From assembly GCF_005490985.1 (NCBI RefSeq), contig NZ_CP027869.1, positions 2,604,001-2,668,000 on the forward strand: DNA of 64,000 bases, in the 5' to 3' direction. The stretch comes from Curtobacterium sp. SGAir0471 (GTDB taxonomy: Bacteria; Actinomycetota; Actinomycetes; Actinomycetales; Microbacteriaceae). Shown piece by piece: positions 49,692 through 57,834 of the stretch. Each line of letters begins with the position of its first letter. Position 1 is the first letter of the stretch. Made by a program: the position numbers and the translations under genes. The notes under the pieces were generated by a model, which saw only the letters and a list, made by a program, of their open reading frames with translations, had not been told where the DNA came from and made no database searches.

Positions 49692-51200
49692 ATGGAACTC
49701 GTCGCCCCCTCCCCCGAGTACTTCCCGTCCTTCCGCCGCGCCCTGCAGGAGTGGGGCGGCGCGCACCAGGACGGTGCCGGTATCCGCGACGCCGCCGCAC
49801 TGCAGGCCCGAGCGGGCTTCGAGCACTGGGTGGAGCAGCTGCTCGCCGAGGAGACCGTCCCCGCCAGCCCGGGACACGTCACCTGCACCTACCGCTGGAT
49901 CGTCGAGGGCGACGAGTACCTCGGCAGCATCGCCCTCCGGCACGAGCTGAACGACTTCCTCCGCTCGTACGGCGGGCACGTCGGGTACGGCGTCCGTCCG
50001 TCGGCCCGGGGGCGGGGCCTGGCGTCCGCTGCACTCGCCCAGGTCGTCGCGCTCGCGGCCGAGCGCGGGCTGCCCGAGGTGATGCTGACCTGCGACGCGA
50101 CGAACCCCGCGTCGCGTCGGGTCATCGAGCACGCCGGCGGCCGGTACGAGCGCAGCGTGGTCGACCCGGACGGGCACACCCTGCTCCACCACTGGATCCG
50201 TACGGGTTCGCACGCGCAGACCGACGTCTCCGCGGTGGACATCGTCGGCGGCCCCGAACCGCTGACCGTCGGACTGCACGACCACGACCCCGCCTGGTCC
50301 GCCCGCTACGCGGAGCACCGCGCACGGATCGCCGCGGCCCTGTCCGGGCAGCACGTCACGATCGAGCACATCGGGTCGACGTCCGTGCCGGGCCTCGCCG
50401 CGAAGCCGATCGTCGACGTGGCGGTGGCCGTGCCGGACGTCACCGACGAATCCGCGTACCTCGCCCCGCTGCTCGACGCCGGGTACGAGCTCCGCGTGCG
50501 GGAACCCGGGCACCGGCTCGTCCGCACGCCCGGGCGGGACGCCCACGTGCACGTCTACGAGCACGGCGCCCCCGAGCTCGACGACTACCTGCTGCTCCGC
50601 GACCAGCTCCGCCGCGACGACGCCGACCGGCAGCGGTACGAGGACACCAAGCGTGCGCTCATGGAGCAGTCGTGGGAGGACACGAACGCGTACGCCGACG
50701 CCAAGTCCGCCGTGATCGCGGACATCAAGGCCCGCGCCCGCTCGAGGACGGTGCACATCCGCCCGGTCCGGTCGACGGACGCCGACGCCTGGCAGGCCCT
50801 GTACGCCGGCTACCGCGCCTTCTACCGCCTGCCCGAGGACGCCGAGGCGGTCCGTACCACCTGGCACTGGGTGTCGACGGGCGCGCACGGGCTGTCCGGT
50901 CTGGTCGCCGAGGACGCCGACGGCCACCTGCTCGGGCTCGCCGACCTCCGGCGCTTCGCCCGCCCGTCGTCGGCGACGACCGGGCTGTACCTCGACGACC
51001 TGTTCACCGCGCCCGACGCCCGGGGACGCGGCGTCGCGACCGCGCTGCTGCACGCGGCCGCCGCCACCGCCGCCGCCGAGGGTGCGAGCGTCGTCCGCTG
51101 GATCACCGCCGAGGACAACGCGACCGCGCGGGCGGTCTACGACCGCGTCGCCGAGGCGACGCCGTGGGTCACGTACGACATGCGGCCGTCCGCGGACTGA
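49692..51200 (+). CDS. GNAT-GrpB-GNAT three-domain fusion
   Basis: A 502-residue cytoplasmic protein with three recognisable modules. Residues 1-170 are a GNAT acetyltransferase with acetyl-CoA loop VRPSARGRGLASAAL (101-115) and LTCDATNPASRRVIEHAGG. Residues about 190-350 are a GrpB/UPF0157 domain of the nucleotidyltransferase fold: HIGSTSVPGLAAKPIVDVAV (226-245), then HVHVYEHGAPELDDYLLLRD and YADAKSAVI. Residues 352-502 are a second GNAT with PDARGRGVATALL and ITAEDNATARAVYDRV. All three look intact. GrpB domains are known alone or fused with other enzymes; two flanking GNATs is unusual to me. It starts at ATG 49692, 19 bases after the LacI stop, and may be read through from it. Substrates are unknown. 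Confidence 0.88.
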   Translation: MELVAPSPEYFPSFRRALQEWGGAHQDGAGIRDAAALQARAGFEHWVEQLLAEETVPASPGHVTCTYRWIVEGDEYLGSIALRHELNDFLRSYGGHVGYGVRPSARGRGLASAALAQVVALAAERGLPEVMLTCDATNPASRRVIEHAGGRYERSVVDPDGHTLLHHWIRTGSHAQTDVSAVDIVGGPEPLTVGLHDHDPAWSARYAEHRARIAAALSGQHVTIEHIGSTSVPGLAAKPIVDVAVAVPDVTDESAYLAPLLDAGYELRVREPGHRLVRTPGRDAHVHVYEHGAPELDDYLLLRDQLRRDDADRQRYEDTKRALMEQSWEDTNAYADAKSAVIADIKARARSRTVHIRPVRSTDADAWQALYAGYRAFYRLPEDAEAVRTTWHWVSTGAHGLSGLVAEDADGHLLGLADLRRFARPSSATTGLYLDDLFTAPDARGRGVATALLHAAAATAAAEGASVVRWITAEDNATARAVYDRVAEATPWVTYDMRPSAD

Positions 51201-51209
51201 CCCACCGGC

Positions 51210-51301
51210 GGACGGGAGGCGCGCGACCGGACCGTGCCGCGCCTCCCGTCCAGTGCGTCTCGGGTCGGGAGGCGCGCGACCGGACCGCGCCGCGCCTCCC
51301 G
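51210..51301. terminator. Two near-identical hairpins
   Basis: First: GGACGGGAGGCGCG (51210-51223) and complement (51238-51251). Second: CGGGAGGCGCG (51266-51276) and complement (51291-51301). Their loops are also almost the same, so one is a copy of the other. They follow the fusion gene. Confidence 0.75.
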
Positions 51302-51308
51302 TCCGGCA

Positions 51309-51380
51309 CCGGCCCGTGCACGCTGACACGGGCCGGACACGAGCGAAGGGCACCGGTCCGCTCGCGCGGGCCGGTGCCCT
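51309..51380. terminator. Two further hairpins before the convergent abfA gene
   Basis: CCGGCCCGTG (51309-51318) with complement at 51327-51336, and AGGGCACCGG (51347-51356) with complement at 51371-51380, both perfect. With the preceding pair they make four hairpins in 171 bases between convergent genes. Confidence 0.65.
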
Positions 51381-51450
51381 CCGTGCTCACTCGACGCTCA
51401 CCGGAGCGCTCGCCGAGGCGTTCGTGCGCCGACCGTGGTCGGCGGTCGGG

Positions 51451-52953
51451 TCAGCCGATCGACACCGCGGTCCAGGAGACCGGCGGCAGCTCGATCGTGA
51501 TCGTGTCGCCCTCGCGGCGGACGGTCTCGTTCGTGCGGAGCCCGACCCGCTCACGGTCCGCGAGGTCGTTGACGGCGTGCACGTCGTCGTCCCAGATCCC
51601 CTCGGCACGGACGTCGCCGTCGGCGCCGATGCCCGCGAGGTCGATCGTGACGGTGGTGGTCTCGGTCTGGTGGCGGTTCACCAGGAACACCGCGGCCTTG
51701 CCGTCCTCGACCGTGGCGGCCGAGTCGACGACCGGCACCTCGCCGTACTTGCCGCCGTCGACCGTGTCGCCCGACGCCTTGACCTGCAGCGAGGTGCCGG
51801 TGGCCAGCTTCGAGGTGACCGAGAACGGGAAGAACGTCGTCTGCCGCCAAGCGGGGCCGCCCGGCTCGGTCATGATCGGGCCGATGACGTTGACGAGCTG
51901 GGCGATGCTCGCCGAGGCGACCCGGTCGGCGTGGCGGAGCAGCGAGATGAGCAGACCGCCGACGACGACCGCGTCCGCCACCGTGTAGACGTCCTCGAGC
52001 AGGCGCGGGGCGACCGGCCAGTCCTGCAGCTCGAAGGTCTTCTGCTGCTCGTTCCACTTGCTGAGCGACCAGACGTTCCACTCGTCGAACGAGATGTCGA
52101 TCCGCTTGTCCGACTTCTTGTGCGCCTTGACGTGGTCGGCGGCGGTCGTGACGGTGTCGATGAAGTGGTCCATGTTCACTCCCGAGGCGAGGAACGAGGT
52201 CAGGTCGCCCTCCTCCTCGTAGTAGGCGTGGGCGGAGATGTAGTCGACGTCGTCGTAGGCGTGCTCGAGGACGGTGCGCTCCCACTCGCCGAACGTCGGC
52301 ATCGAGGCGCCGGACGAACCGCACGCGACGAGTTCGAGGTCAGGCTGGATCTGCCGCATGGCCTTCGCGGTCATCGCGGCGAGCTTGCCGTAGTCCTCCG
52401 CGTTCTTGTGGCCCAGCTGCCACGGGCCGTCCATCTCGTTGCCGAGGCACCACATCTTGATCGCGAACGGCTCCTGGCGGCCGTTCGAGCGGCGGTACTC
52501 GCTGAGCGCGGTACCGGCGTCGATGTTCGCGTACTCGAGGAGCTCGATGGCCTCCTGCGTGCCGCGGGTACCGAGGTTCACGGCGAGCATGAGCTCGGAG
52601 TCGACCGCGTCGAGCCAGTGCTGGAACTCGTGCAGGCCGACCTCGTTGGTCTCGGTCGAGTGCCAGGCGAGGTCGAGGCGACGCGGACGCTGCTCGACGG
52701 GGCCGACGCCGTCCTCCCACTTGTAGCCGGAGACGAAGTTGCCGCCGGGGTAGCGGATCGCCGAGACGTTCAGCTCCTTGACGAGGTCGATGACGTCCCT
52801 GCGGAAGCCGTGCTCGTCGGCGGTCTCGTGGGCGGGCTCGTGGATGCCGTCGTAGACGTGGCGTCCGAGGTGCTCGACGAACCCACCGAACAGGCGACGG
52901 CGCACCGGCCCCACGGTGAACGCGGCGTCGAGGACGAGGTGTGTGCGGGGCAT
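51451..52953 (-). CDS. abfA: GH51 alpha-L-arabinofuranosidase
   Basis: A 500-residue family 51 enzyme that releases alpha-L-arabinofuranose from arabino-oligosaccharides. Landmarks are RRLFGGFVEHLGRHVYDGI, IRYPGGNFVSGYKWEDG, acid/base Glu173 in CLGNEMDGPWQLGH, HAYYEEEGD, and nucleophile Glu291 in SFDEWNVW. The C-terminal beta domain ends PPVSWTAVSIG. No signal peptide, so it is intracellular. It starts at ATG 52953 behind AAAGGAGA. A GTGAGCGCTCAC lies 59 bases upstream, and it is divergent from the oligosaccharide importer that carries the same operator. Confidence 0.96.
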   Translation of the reverse strand: MPRTHLVLDAAFTVGPVRRRLFGGFVEHLGRHVYDGIHEPAHETADEHGFRRDVIDLVKELNVSAIRYPGGNFVSGYKWEDGVGPVEQRPRRLDLAWHSTETNEVGLHEFQHWLDAVDSELMLAVNLGTRGTQEAIELLEYANIDAGTALSEYRRSNGRQEPFAIKMWCLGNEMDGPWQLGHKNAEDYGKLAAMTAKAMRQIQPDLELVACGSSGASMPTFGEWERTVLEHAYDDVDYISAHAYYEEEGDLTSFLASGVNMDHFIDTVTTAADHVKAHKKSDKRIDISFDEWNVWSLSKWNEQQKTFELQDWPVAPRLLEDVYTVADAVVVGGLLISLLRHADRVASASIAQLVNVIGPIMTEPGGPAWRQTTFFPFSVTSKLATGTSLQVKASGDTVDGGKYGEVPVVDSAATVEDGKAAVFLVNRHQTETTTVTIDLAGIGADGDVRAEGIWDDDVHAVNDLADRERVGLRTNETVRREGDTITIELPPVSWTAVSIG

Positions 52954-53011
52954 GGATCTCCTTTGATCGACGTAGGGGCTCGCGGTGCGACGTGATCAGC
53001 CCGGTACGAAA

Positions 53012-53023
53012 GTGAGCGCTCAC
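53012..53023. promoter_or_regulatory. LacI-type operator of abfA
   Basis: GTGAGCGCTCAC, 59 bases before the abfA start on the other strand. Same 12-mer as at araB and both arabinose-linked importers. Confidence 0.82.
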
Positions 53024-53127
53024 GTCTCATGGAACGCTAGCGGGTCCGGACCGGTTGGGGAAGCGGCGGCGCGCCCGAGTCGTAACGTTCACGAAAGGGG
53101 TGGCGCACCCCCGACCGTGCCGCTACT

Positions 53128-53139
53128 GTGAGCGCTCAC
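53128..53139. promoter_or_regulatory. LacI-type operator of the oligosaccharide importer
   Basis: GTGAGCGCTCAC, 46 bases before the binding-protein start, 105 bases from the abfA copy in the same divergent gap. Confidence 0.82.
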
Positions 53140-53184
53140 GGAGCAACGACCGCTCCGCTCGGCCCGTCCCGATGGAGTGATGCC

Positions 53185-54552
53185 ATGCCGATCCGATCAG
53201 CCGTACCCACCCCGCAGTCCCGCGGCGGTGCCTTCACCCGCAGGACACTGCTCGCCGGTGCAGCCGCCGGCGCCGCGGTCCTCCCCCTCGCCGCGTGCTC
53301 GAGCCCGCTCGCCGCCGGTGTCGCCGGTGCCCCGCTCAACCCCGAGACCCTCGTCTTCTGGAACCTGTTCGGCGGTGGTGACGGCGTCCGCATGCAGACG
53401 ATGGAGGCCGGCTACGCGAAGCAGCACGGCGGGCCGTCCTCGCTGCAGGCGACGACGTTCGCCTGGGGCAACCCGTACTACTCGAAGGTCACACTGGCGA
53501 CCGTCGGCAACAAGCCGCCGGACGTGGCGATCGCCCACCTGACCCGCGCGAAGCCGCTGTGGGACGGCGACCTGCTCGACCCGATCACCGGCGACGACCT
53601 GGCGAGCGTCGGCCTGAGCGCGAGCGACTTCAACCAGAAGGCCTGGACCGCGCAGAAGACCGACGGCAAGAACATCTGCATCCCGCTCGACACGCACCCC
53701 TTCGTGCTCTTCTACAACGTTGACGTGTGCCAGAAGGCGGGGCTGATCGACGCCGACGGGAAGCTCAAGGACCTGAACGGCCTCGAGAACTTCGAAGCAG
53801 CCCTCGCCGCGGTCGCGAAGGTCACCGGCGGCACCGCGCTCAACGTCGCGAACGTCAGCGAGGTCGCGACCCCGTGGCGCTTCTTCTGGACGATGTACAA
53901 CCAGATCAACGGGGCGACGCCGTTCATCAGCGACGGCGGCGCGAAGCTCACCGTGAACGAGGACGCGTACACGAAGGTCACCGACATGACCCAGAAGTGG
54001 GTGCAGAACGGCTGGCTGAACAAGGGTCTCGACTACGCAACCGCGCAGACGCTGATGTTCACCGGCAAGGCGGGCTTCTTCATGCAGGGCGAGTGGGAGA
54101 TCAGCACCGCCCAGTCGATCAAGGGGCTGAAGTTCGGCATGGTGCCGATCCCGCAGCTCTTCGACAAGCCGGCGACGCAGGCCGACTCGCACACCTTCAT
54201 CCTGCCGCGGAAGGACCGGACGCCCGAGCAGCGCAAGGCCCACATGCTCTTCATCAAGCAGATGCTCGAACAGAGCCTGACCTGGGCCGAGGGCGGTCAC
54301 GTCCCCGCGTACTTGCCGACGTTCGACAGCAAGCAGTTTAAGGACCTCACGCCGCAGTCGAACTACGCCTCGGCCGCGGAGACCGCGGTCTTCGACGACC
54401 CCGCCTGGTACGGCGGGTCCGGGTCGACCTTCGAGAACACCGTCGGGGCCCAGCTCGCGCTGGTGCAGCAGGGCAGCAGCTCGCCCGCCCAGGCGCTCTC
54501 GGCGATCAAGGACCAGCTGTCCACCTACCTGAACACCCCGAGCCCGCTGTGA
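53185..54552 (+). CDS. Sugar-binding lipoprotein, Tat-type signal (CUT1-like)
   Basis: A 455-residue solute-binding protein. The N-terminus has a twin-arginine lipoprotein signal: FTRRTLLAGAAAGAAVLP followed by LAAC. The mature part begins LVFWNLFGGGDGVRMQ and contains YSKVTLATVGNKPPDVAIAHL, DTHPFVLFYNVDVCQKAGL and GKAGFFMQGEWEIS, typical of family 1 binding proteins. The GTGAGCGCTCAC operator and the divergent GH51 gene suggest arabino-oligosaccharides. The ATG at 53185 (GGAG upstream) is used. First gene of a three-gene operon; the permease follows after 54 bases. Confidence 0.92.
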   Translation: MPIRSAVPTPQSRGGAFTRRTLLAGAAAGAAVLPLAACSSPLAAGVAGAPLNPETLVFWNLFGGGDGVRMQTMEAGYAKQHGGPSSLQATTFAWGNPYYSKVTLATVGNKPPDVAIAHLTRAKPLWDGDLLDPITGDDLASVGLSASDFNQKAWTAQKTDGKNICIPLDTHPFVLFYNVDVCQKAGLIDADGKLKDLNGLENFEAALAAVAKVTGGTALNVANVSEVATPWRFFWTMYNQINGATPFISDGGAKLTVNEDAYTKVTDMTQKWVQNGWLNKGLDYATAQTLMFTGKAGFFMQGEWEISTAQSIKGLKFGMVPIPQLFDKPATQADSHTFILPRKDRTPEQRKAHMLFIKQMLEQSLTWAEGGHVPAYLPTFDSKQFKDLTPQSNYASAAETAVFDDPAWYGGSGSTFENTVGAQLALVQQGSSSPAQALSAIKDQLSTYLNTPSPL

Positions 54553-54606
54553 CCGGGCACGCCACCCCGACGTCCGTAGTGAACACCGCACGAGAGGCAC
54601 GATGAC

Positions 54607-55572
54607 GTGACCGCTGCACCAGTTCTCACCCGACCCACGGACGCGGCCGCGATCACCCGTGGCACGCGCTCCCGCGTGAACTCCACCAACCGGGGACAGG
54701 GCCGCACCGGCTGGCTCTTCCTCGCGCCCTTCGGCCTGTTCTACGTGGCCTTCCTGCTCGGCCCGACCGTGTGGATGCTCGTCACGAGCTTCTTCAACAC
54801 CTCGACCGTGCGCACCGGCCTCGGCAGCTTCGCGGGCTTCGCGAACTACGCGGAGATGCTCGGACGCGCCGACTTCTGGTCGTCGCTCTGGCACACCCTG
54901 CAGTTCACGCTCTACACGACACCGCCACTGGTGGTCCTGGCGTTCGTCTTCGCCGTGCTGACGAACCGGATGAACCGCGGGCAGTGGTTCTTCCGCCTGG
55001 CGTTCTTCCTGCCGTTCATCCTGCCGTCGGCGACGATCTCGCTCATCTGGGTGTTCATCTTCACGCCGGCGACCGGCCTGTTCGCCTCGATCCAGCAGGC
55101 GATCGGCCTCACCCCCGGGGCCGGCGTGCTGGCGAGCCCGAACACGGCCATGATCGGCGTCGCGATCGCCACCGTGTGGTGGACCCTCGGCTTCAACTTC
55201 GTGCTGTACCTCGCCGGTCTGCAGGAGATCCCCCGCGAGCTGTACGAGGCCGCCGCGGTAGACGGTGCGTCGAACTGGCAGCAGATCAAGTCGATCACGC
55301 TGCCGCTGCTCGGCCGCACGACGACGCTGGTGATCCTGCTGCAGATCATCGCGAGCCTGAAGATCTTCGACCAGGTGTACCTGATGACGAACGGCGGCCC
55401 GGGCATCTCGACCCAGGTCTCACTGCAGCTCATCACCGGTGTCGGCTTCACCGACAACCGACTCGGGGCAGCATCCGCCGCGTCGGTGCTCCTGTTCATC
55501 GTGATCGTCGCGATCGCGGTCATCCGGCAGCTCGTCGAGCGCGCTGCCGCCAAGCGAGAGATCGGGGCCTGA
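54607..55572 (+). CDS. Sugar ABC importer permease (MalF-like)
   Basis: A 321-residue CUT1 permease with six hydrophobic segments, beginning GWLFLAPFGLFYVAFLLGP. Coupling motif ELYEAAAVDGASNWQQIKSITLPLL. It starts with GTG at 54607 behind GAGAGG; a nearby ATG is immediately out of frame with a stop. It works with the next gene. Confidence 0.93.
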   Translation: MTAAPVLTRPTDAAAITRGTRSRVNSTNRGQGRTGWLFLAPFGLFYVAFLLGPTVWMLVTSFFNTSTVRTGLGSFAGFANYAEMLGRADFWSSLWHTLQFTLYTTPPLVVLAFVFAVLTNRMNRGQWFFRLAFFLPFILPSATISLIWVFIFTPATGLFASIQQAIGLTPGAGVLASPNTAMIGVAIATVWWTLGFNFVLYLAGLQEIPRELYEAAAVDGASNWQQIKSITLPLLGRTTTLVILLQIIASLKIFDQVYLMTNGGPGISTQVSLQLITGVGFTDNRLGAASAASVLLFIVIVAIAVIRQLVERAAAKREIGA

Positions 55573-55573
55573 C

Positions 55574-56488
55574 ATGACCGCCACCGAGAGCATCACGACG
55601 AACCGGCCGAGGTTCCGCTCCGGCGTCTCGTCCGCCGCCCCCGCCAACGCCGCGAAGATCGGCGTCTCCGGCAAGGGCTTCAACGTCGCCGCCGCGATCA
55701 TCCTCACGGTGTTCGCGATCATCTGGTTGATCCCGAGCCTGTTCGCCCTGAAGACGTCGCTGTCCGACAACGGGGTCGCGGCCCTGGGCACGAACGCGAT
55801 CCTGTCGAACTGGAACCCGACGCTGCACTCCTACGCGTCGCTGTTCCAGTCCGGCGACATCTGGAACTGGTACCTCGCCAGCGGCGTGACGAGCCTCGTC
55901 ACGACGGCGCTGACGGTGCTGTTCGCCTCGATGGCGGCCTTCGCGCTGTCCCGTCTGGCGTTCCGCGGCCGGAACGTCGCGTTCCTGCTCATCATCCTGG
56001 GCATCATGATCCCGACGCAGGTCCTGATCATCCCGATCTTCCAGGAACTCAACGCGGTCAACCTGCTCAACACGTACTGGTCGGTGATCTTCCCGCAGGT
56101 ACCGGCCGTGATCGCGGTCTTCATCTTCAAGCAGTTCTTCGACGGCATCCCGAAGGAGCTCGAGGAGGCCGCACGCATCGACGGCGCGGGCATGTGGAAG
56201 ATCTACTGGTCGGTCATCCTGCCGCTGTCCCGTCCGGTGATCGCCGCGGTCGCGATCCTGACCTTCGTCGGTGTCTGGAACAACCTGCTCCTGCCGCTGT
56301 TCGTGCTGTCGAACCCGGACCTCATGACGATCCCGGTCGGGCTCGCCACGGTGCAGGGCAGCTTCGGGCAGCGCTACGCCGACATCCAGGCCGGCGCGAT
56401 CCTCGCGGCGCTGCCGCTGATCATCCTCTACCTGATCTTCCAGCGGCAGATCGTGGAGGGCGTGACGGGCTCGGGCCTCAAGGGCTGA
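55574..56488 (+). CDS. Sugar ABC importer permease (MalG-like)
   Basis: A 304-residue CUT1 permease with six hydrophobic segments and coupling motif ELEEAARIDGAGMWKIYWSVILPLSRP. It starts at ATG 55574, directly after the previous stop, and ends the operon before a 40-base perfect palindrome. No ATPase gene is present, so a shared ATPase is expected. Confidence 0.93.
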   Translation: MTATESITTNRPRFRSGVSSAAPANAAKIGVSGKGFNVAAAIILTVFAIIWLIPSLFALKTSLSDNGVAALGTNAILSNWNPTLHSYASLFQSGDIWNWYLASGVTSLVTTALTVLFASMAAFALSRLAFRGRNVAFLLIILGIMIPTQVLIIPIFQELNAVNLLNTYWSVIFPQVPAVIAVFIFKQFFDGIPKELEEAARIDGAGMWKIYWSVILPLSRPVIAAVAILTFVGVWNNLLLPLFVLSNPDLMTIPVGLATVQGSFGQRYADIQAGAILAALPLIILYLIFQRQIVEGVTGSGLKG

Positions 56489-56503
56489 CCCGGGTCACAG
56501 ACC

Positions 56504-56543
56504 GACGGGAGGCACGGTGCCAGCTGGCACCGTGCCTCCCGTC
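56504..56543. terminator. Perfect 40-base palindrome
   Basis: Arms 56504-56523 and 56524-56543 are perfectly complementary; the outer half is GACGGGAGGCACGGTGCC. It lies between the importer operon and the convergent VOC gene. Confidence 0.82.
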
Positions 56544-56564
56544 CGTCGTGTGGTCGGGCGTCGG

Positions 56565-56942
56565 TCAGATCGGGTCGAGCCGCGTCCGCAGCAGGCAGAA
56601 CTCGTTGCCCTCGGGGTCCTGCAGCACGTGCCAGGACTCCTCGCCGGTCTGTCCGACGTCCGCCGGTCGGGCACCGAGCGCGAGCAGCCGTTCGAGCTCC
56701 GCATCCTGGTCCTGGTCGACCGGCGACAGGTCGATGTGGAGCCGCAGGGTCTGGCTCGGCGCGTGGTCGACCCGGTTGAGGATGATCGTCGGGGTCGCAC
56801 CACCGAAGCCGGACGCGGGTCCGATCTCGACGCCGTCCTCGTCCTTGCCGAGTTCGACGTAGTCCAGCACCGCGCACCAGAAGCGCGACAGCGCCTCGGG
56901 GTCACGGCAGTTCAGCACGAGTTCGCTCAGTCGGACGCCCAT
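56565..56942 (-). CDS. VOC family protein (glyoxalase-like)
   Basis: A 125-residue protein of one VOC module pair: LSELVLNCRDPEALSRFWCAVL, then TIILNRVDHAPSQTLRLHIDLSP and HVLQDPEGNEFCLLR. His residues in LHIDL and the Glu of GNEFCLL could bind a metal. Members serve as glyoxalases, resistance proteins or binding proteins; the function here is unknown. Start at ATG 56942. It is downstream of the siderophore-interacting gene by 23 bases and could be cotranscribed with it. Confidence 0.85.
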   Translation of the reverse strand: MGVRLSELVLNCRDPEALSRFWCAVLDYVELGKDEDGVEIGPASGFGGATPTIILNRVDHAPSQTLRLHIDLSPVDQDQDAELERLLALGARPADVGQTGEESWHVLQDPEGNEFCLLRTRLDPI

Positions 56943-56965
56943 GCCCGCACGCTACCCGGCCGGGC

Positions 56966-57805
56966 TCAGGCGGGGACGGCCTGCCGAGCCTCGTGCTTCC
57001 AGAAGCCCGAGAAGGTGATGCGCGACTTCGGGACCCCGGCCCGGTGCAGGTGCCGACGGCCGGCGGTGGCGAGGCGCGACTCCCCCACGACGAAGGCGTA
57101 GACCCGGTCGTCGCACGGCACGTGCCGCTCGAGCTCGGCGAGCGCCGCACGCCCGGGGACCTCGTGCGGGCCGACGTGCTCGCGGACGATCCAGGTGACC
57201 TCGACGCCGACGGGGGCGTCGAGCACGCGGACGTCGGCGGCGGTCGGGACCTCCTGGATGATGCGGCCGACGGTGTCACGGGGCAGCGAGGCGGCGATGC
57301 CGACGACGGCGGGCAGTCCGGTCTCCTCGGCCGCGACCACGACCTGGCTGACGTCGTCCGGGCAGTCGAAGATGCGGCCCTGGTCGAGCACCGCGAGCTG
57401 GTCGCCCGGTCGAGCGGCGCAGGCCCAGACGGCCGCGCCGCCCTCGAGCACGCCGTCGTCGTCGGTGTGCACGACGAAGTCGACGTCCATCTCGGCCGTG
57501 CCGTCGGGCAGGCGTCGGAAGGCGGCGACCGTGTAGTTCGCCAGGTGCGGGCGCTCGTCCTGCGGGATCGCGAGGTACTGCGGGTACCAGCGGGTGCCGT
57601 CGATCTCCGGCAGCGTGAAGGTCTGCTGGTGCGGGAGCTGCAGGAACAGCCGGAACCAGTGGTCGTACCCGGCGAAGGGGAACTCGTGCAGGTCGTCGCC
57701 CGTGACCGTCACCCGCTGCACCGAGGGGCTGTACCGGACGGAGCGGAGCACCCGGGCGCGGAAGAGCCGGGGTGCCTCGGGCATGAGCCGCGGGATCTTC
57801 GCCAT
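56966..57805 (-). CDS. Siderophore-interacting protein (ferric reductase)
   Basis: A 279-residue FAD-dependent reductase of the ViuB/SIP family, which releases iron from imported ferric siderophores. The FAD domain has RVTVTGDDLHEF, YTVAAFRRLPDGTAEMDVDFVVH (the family's RxYT-like FAD motif is YTV here) and GPAAVWA-like GGAAVWACAARPGD. The C-terminal domain has VVAAEETGLPAVVGI and YAFVVGESRLATAGRRHL. It starts at ATG 57805, with a DtxR-like box ending just before it. It is divergent from the FecCD permease genes, its natural partners. Confidence 0.92.
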   Translation of the reverse strand: MAKIPRLMPEAPRLFRARVLRSVRYSPSVQRVTVTGDDLHEFPFAGYDHWFRLFLQLPHQQTFTLPEIDGTRWYPQYLAIPQDERPHLANYTVAAFRRLPDGTAEMDVDFVVHTDDDGVLEGGAAVWACAARPGDQLAVLDQGRIFDCPDDVSQVVVAAEETGLPAVVGIAASLPRDTVGRIIQEVPTAADVRVLDAPVGVEVTWIVREHVGPHEVPGRAALAELERHVPCDDRVYAFVVGESRLATAGRRHLHRAGVPKSRITFSGFWKHEARQAVPA

Positions 57806-57824
57806 GAAGGGAAGGCTACCCTAA
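57806..57824. promoter_or_regulatory. DtxR/IdeR-like iron box
   Basis: On the minus strand the 19-mer starts TTAGGGTAGCC; 13 of 19 positions match the TTAGGTTAGGCTAACCTAA consensus. It touches the start codon of the siderophore-interacting gene and lies 10 bases before the first permease gene, so one repressor can serve both. Confidence 0.7.
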
Positions 57825-57834
57825 GCTGGTCCGC

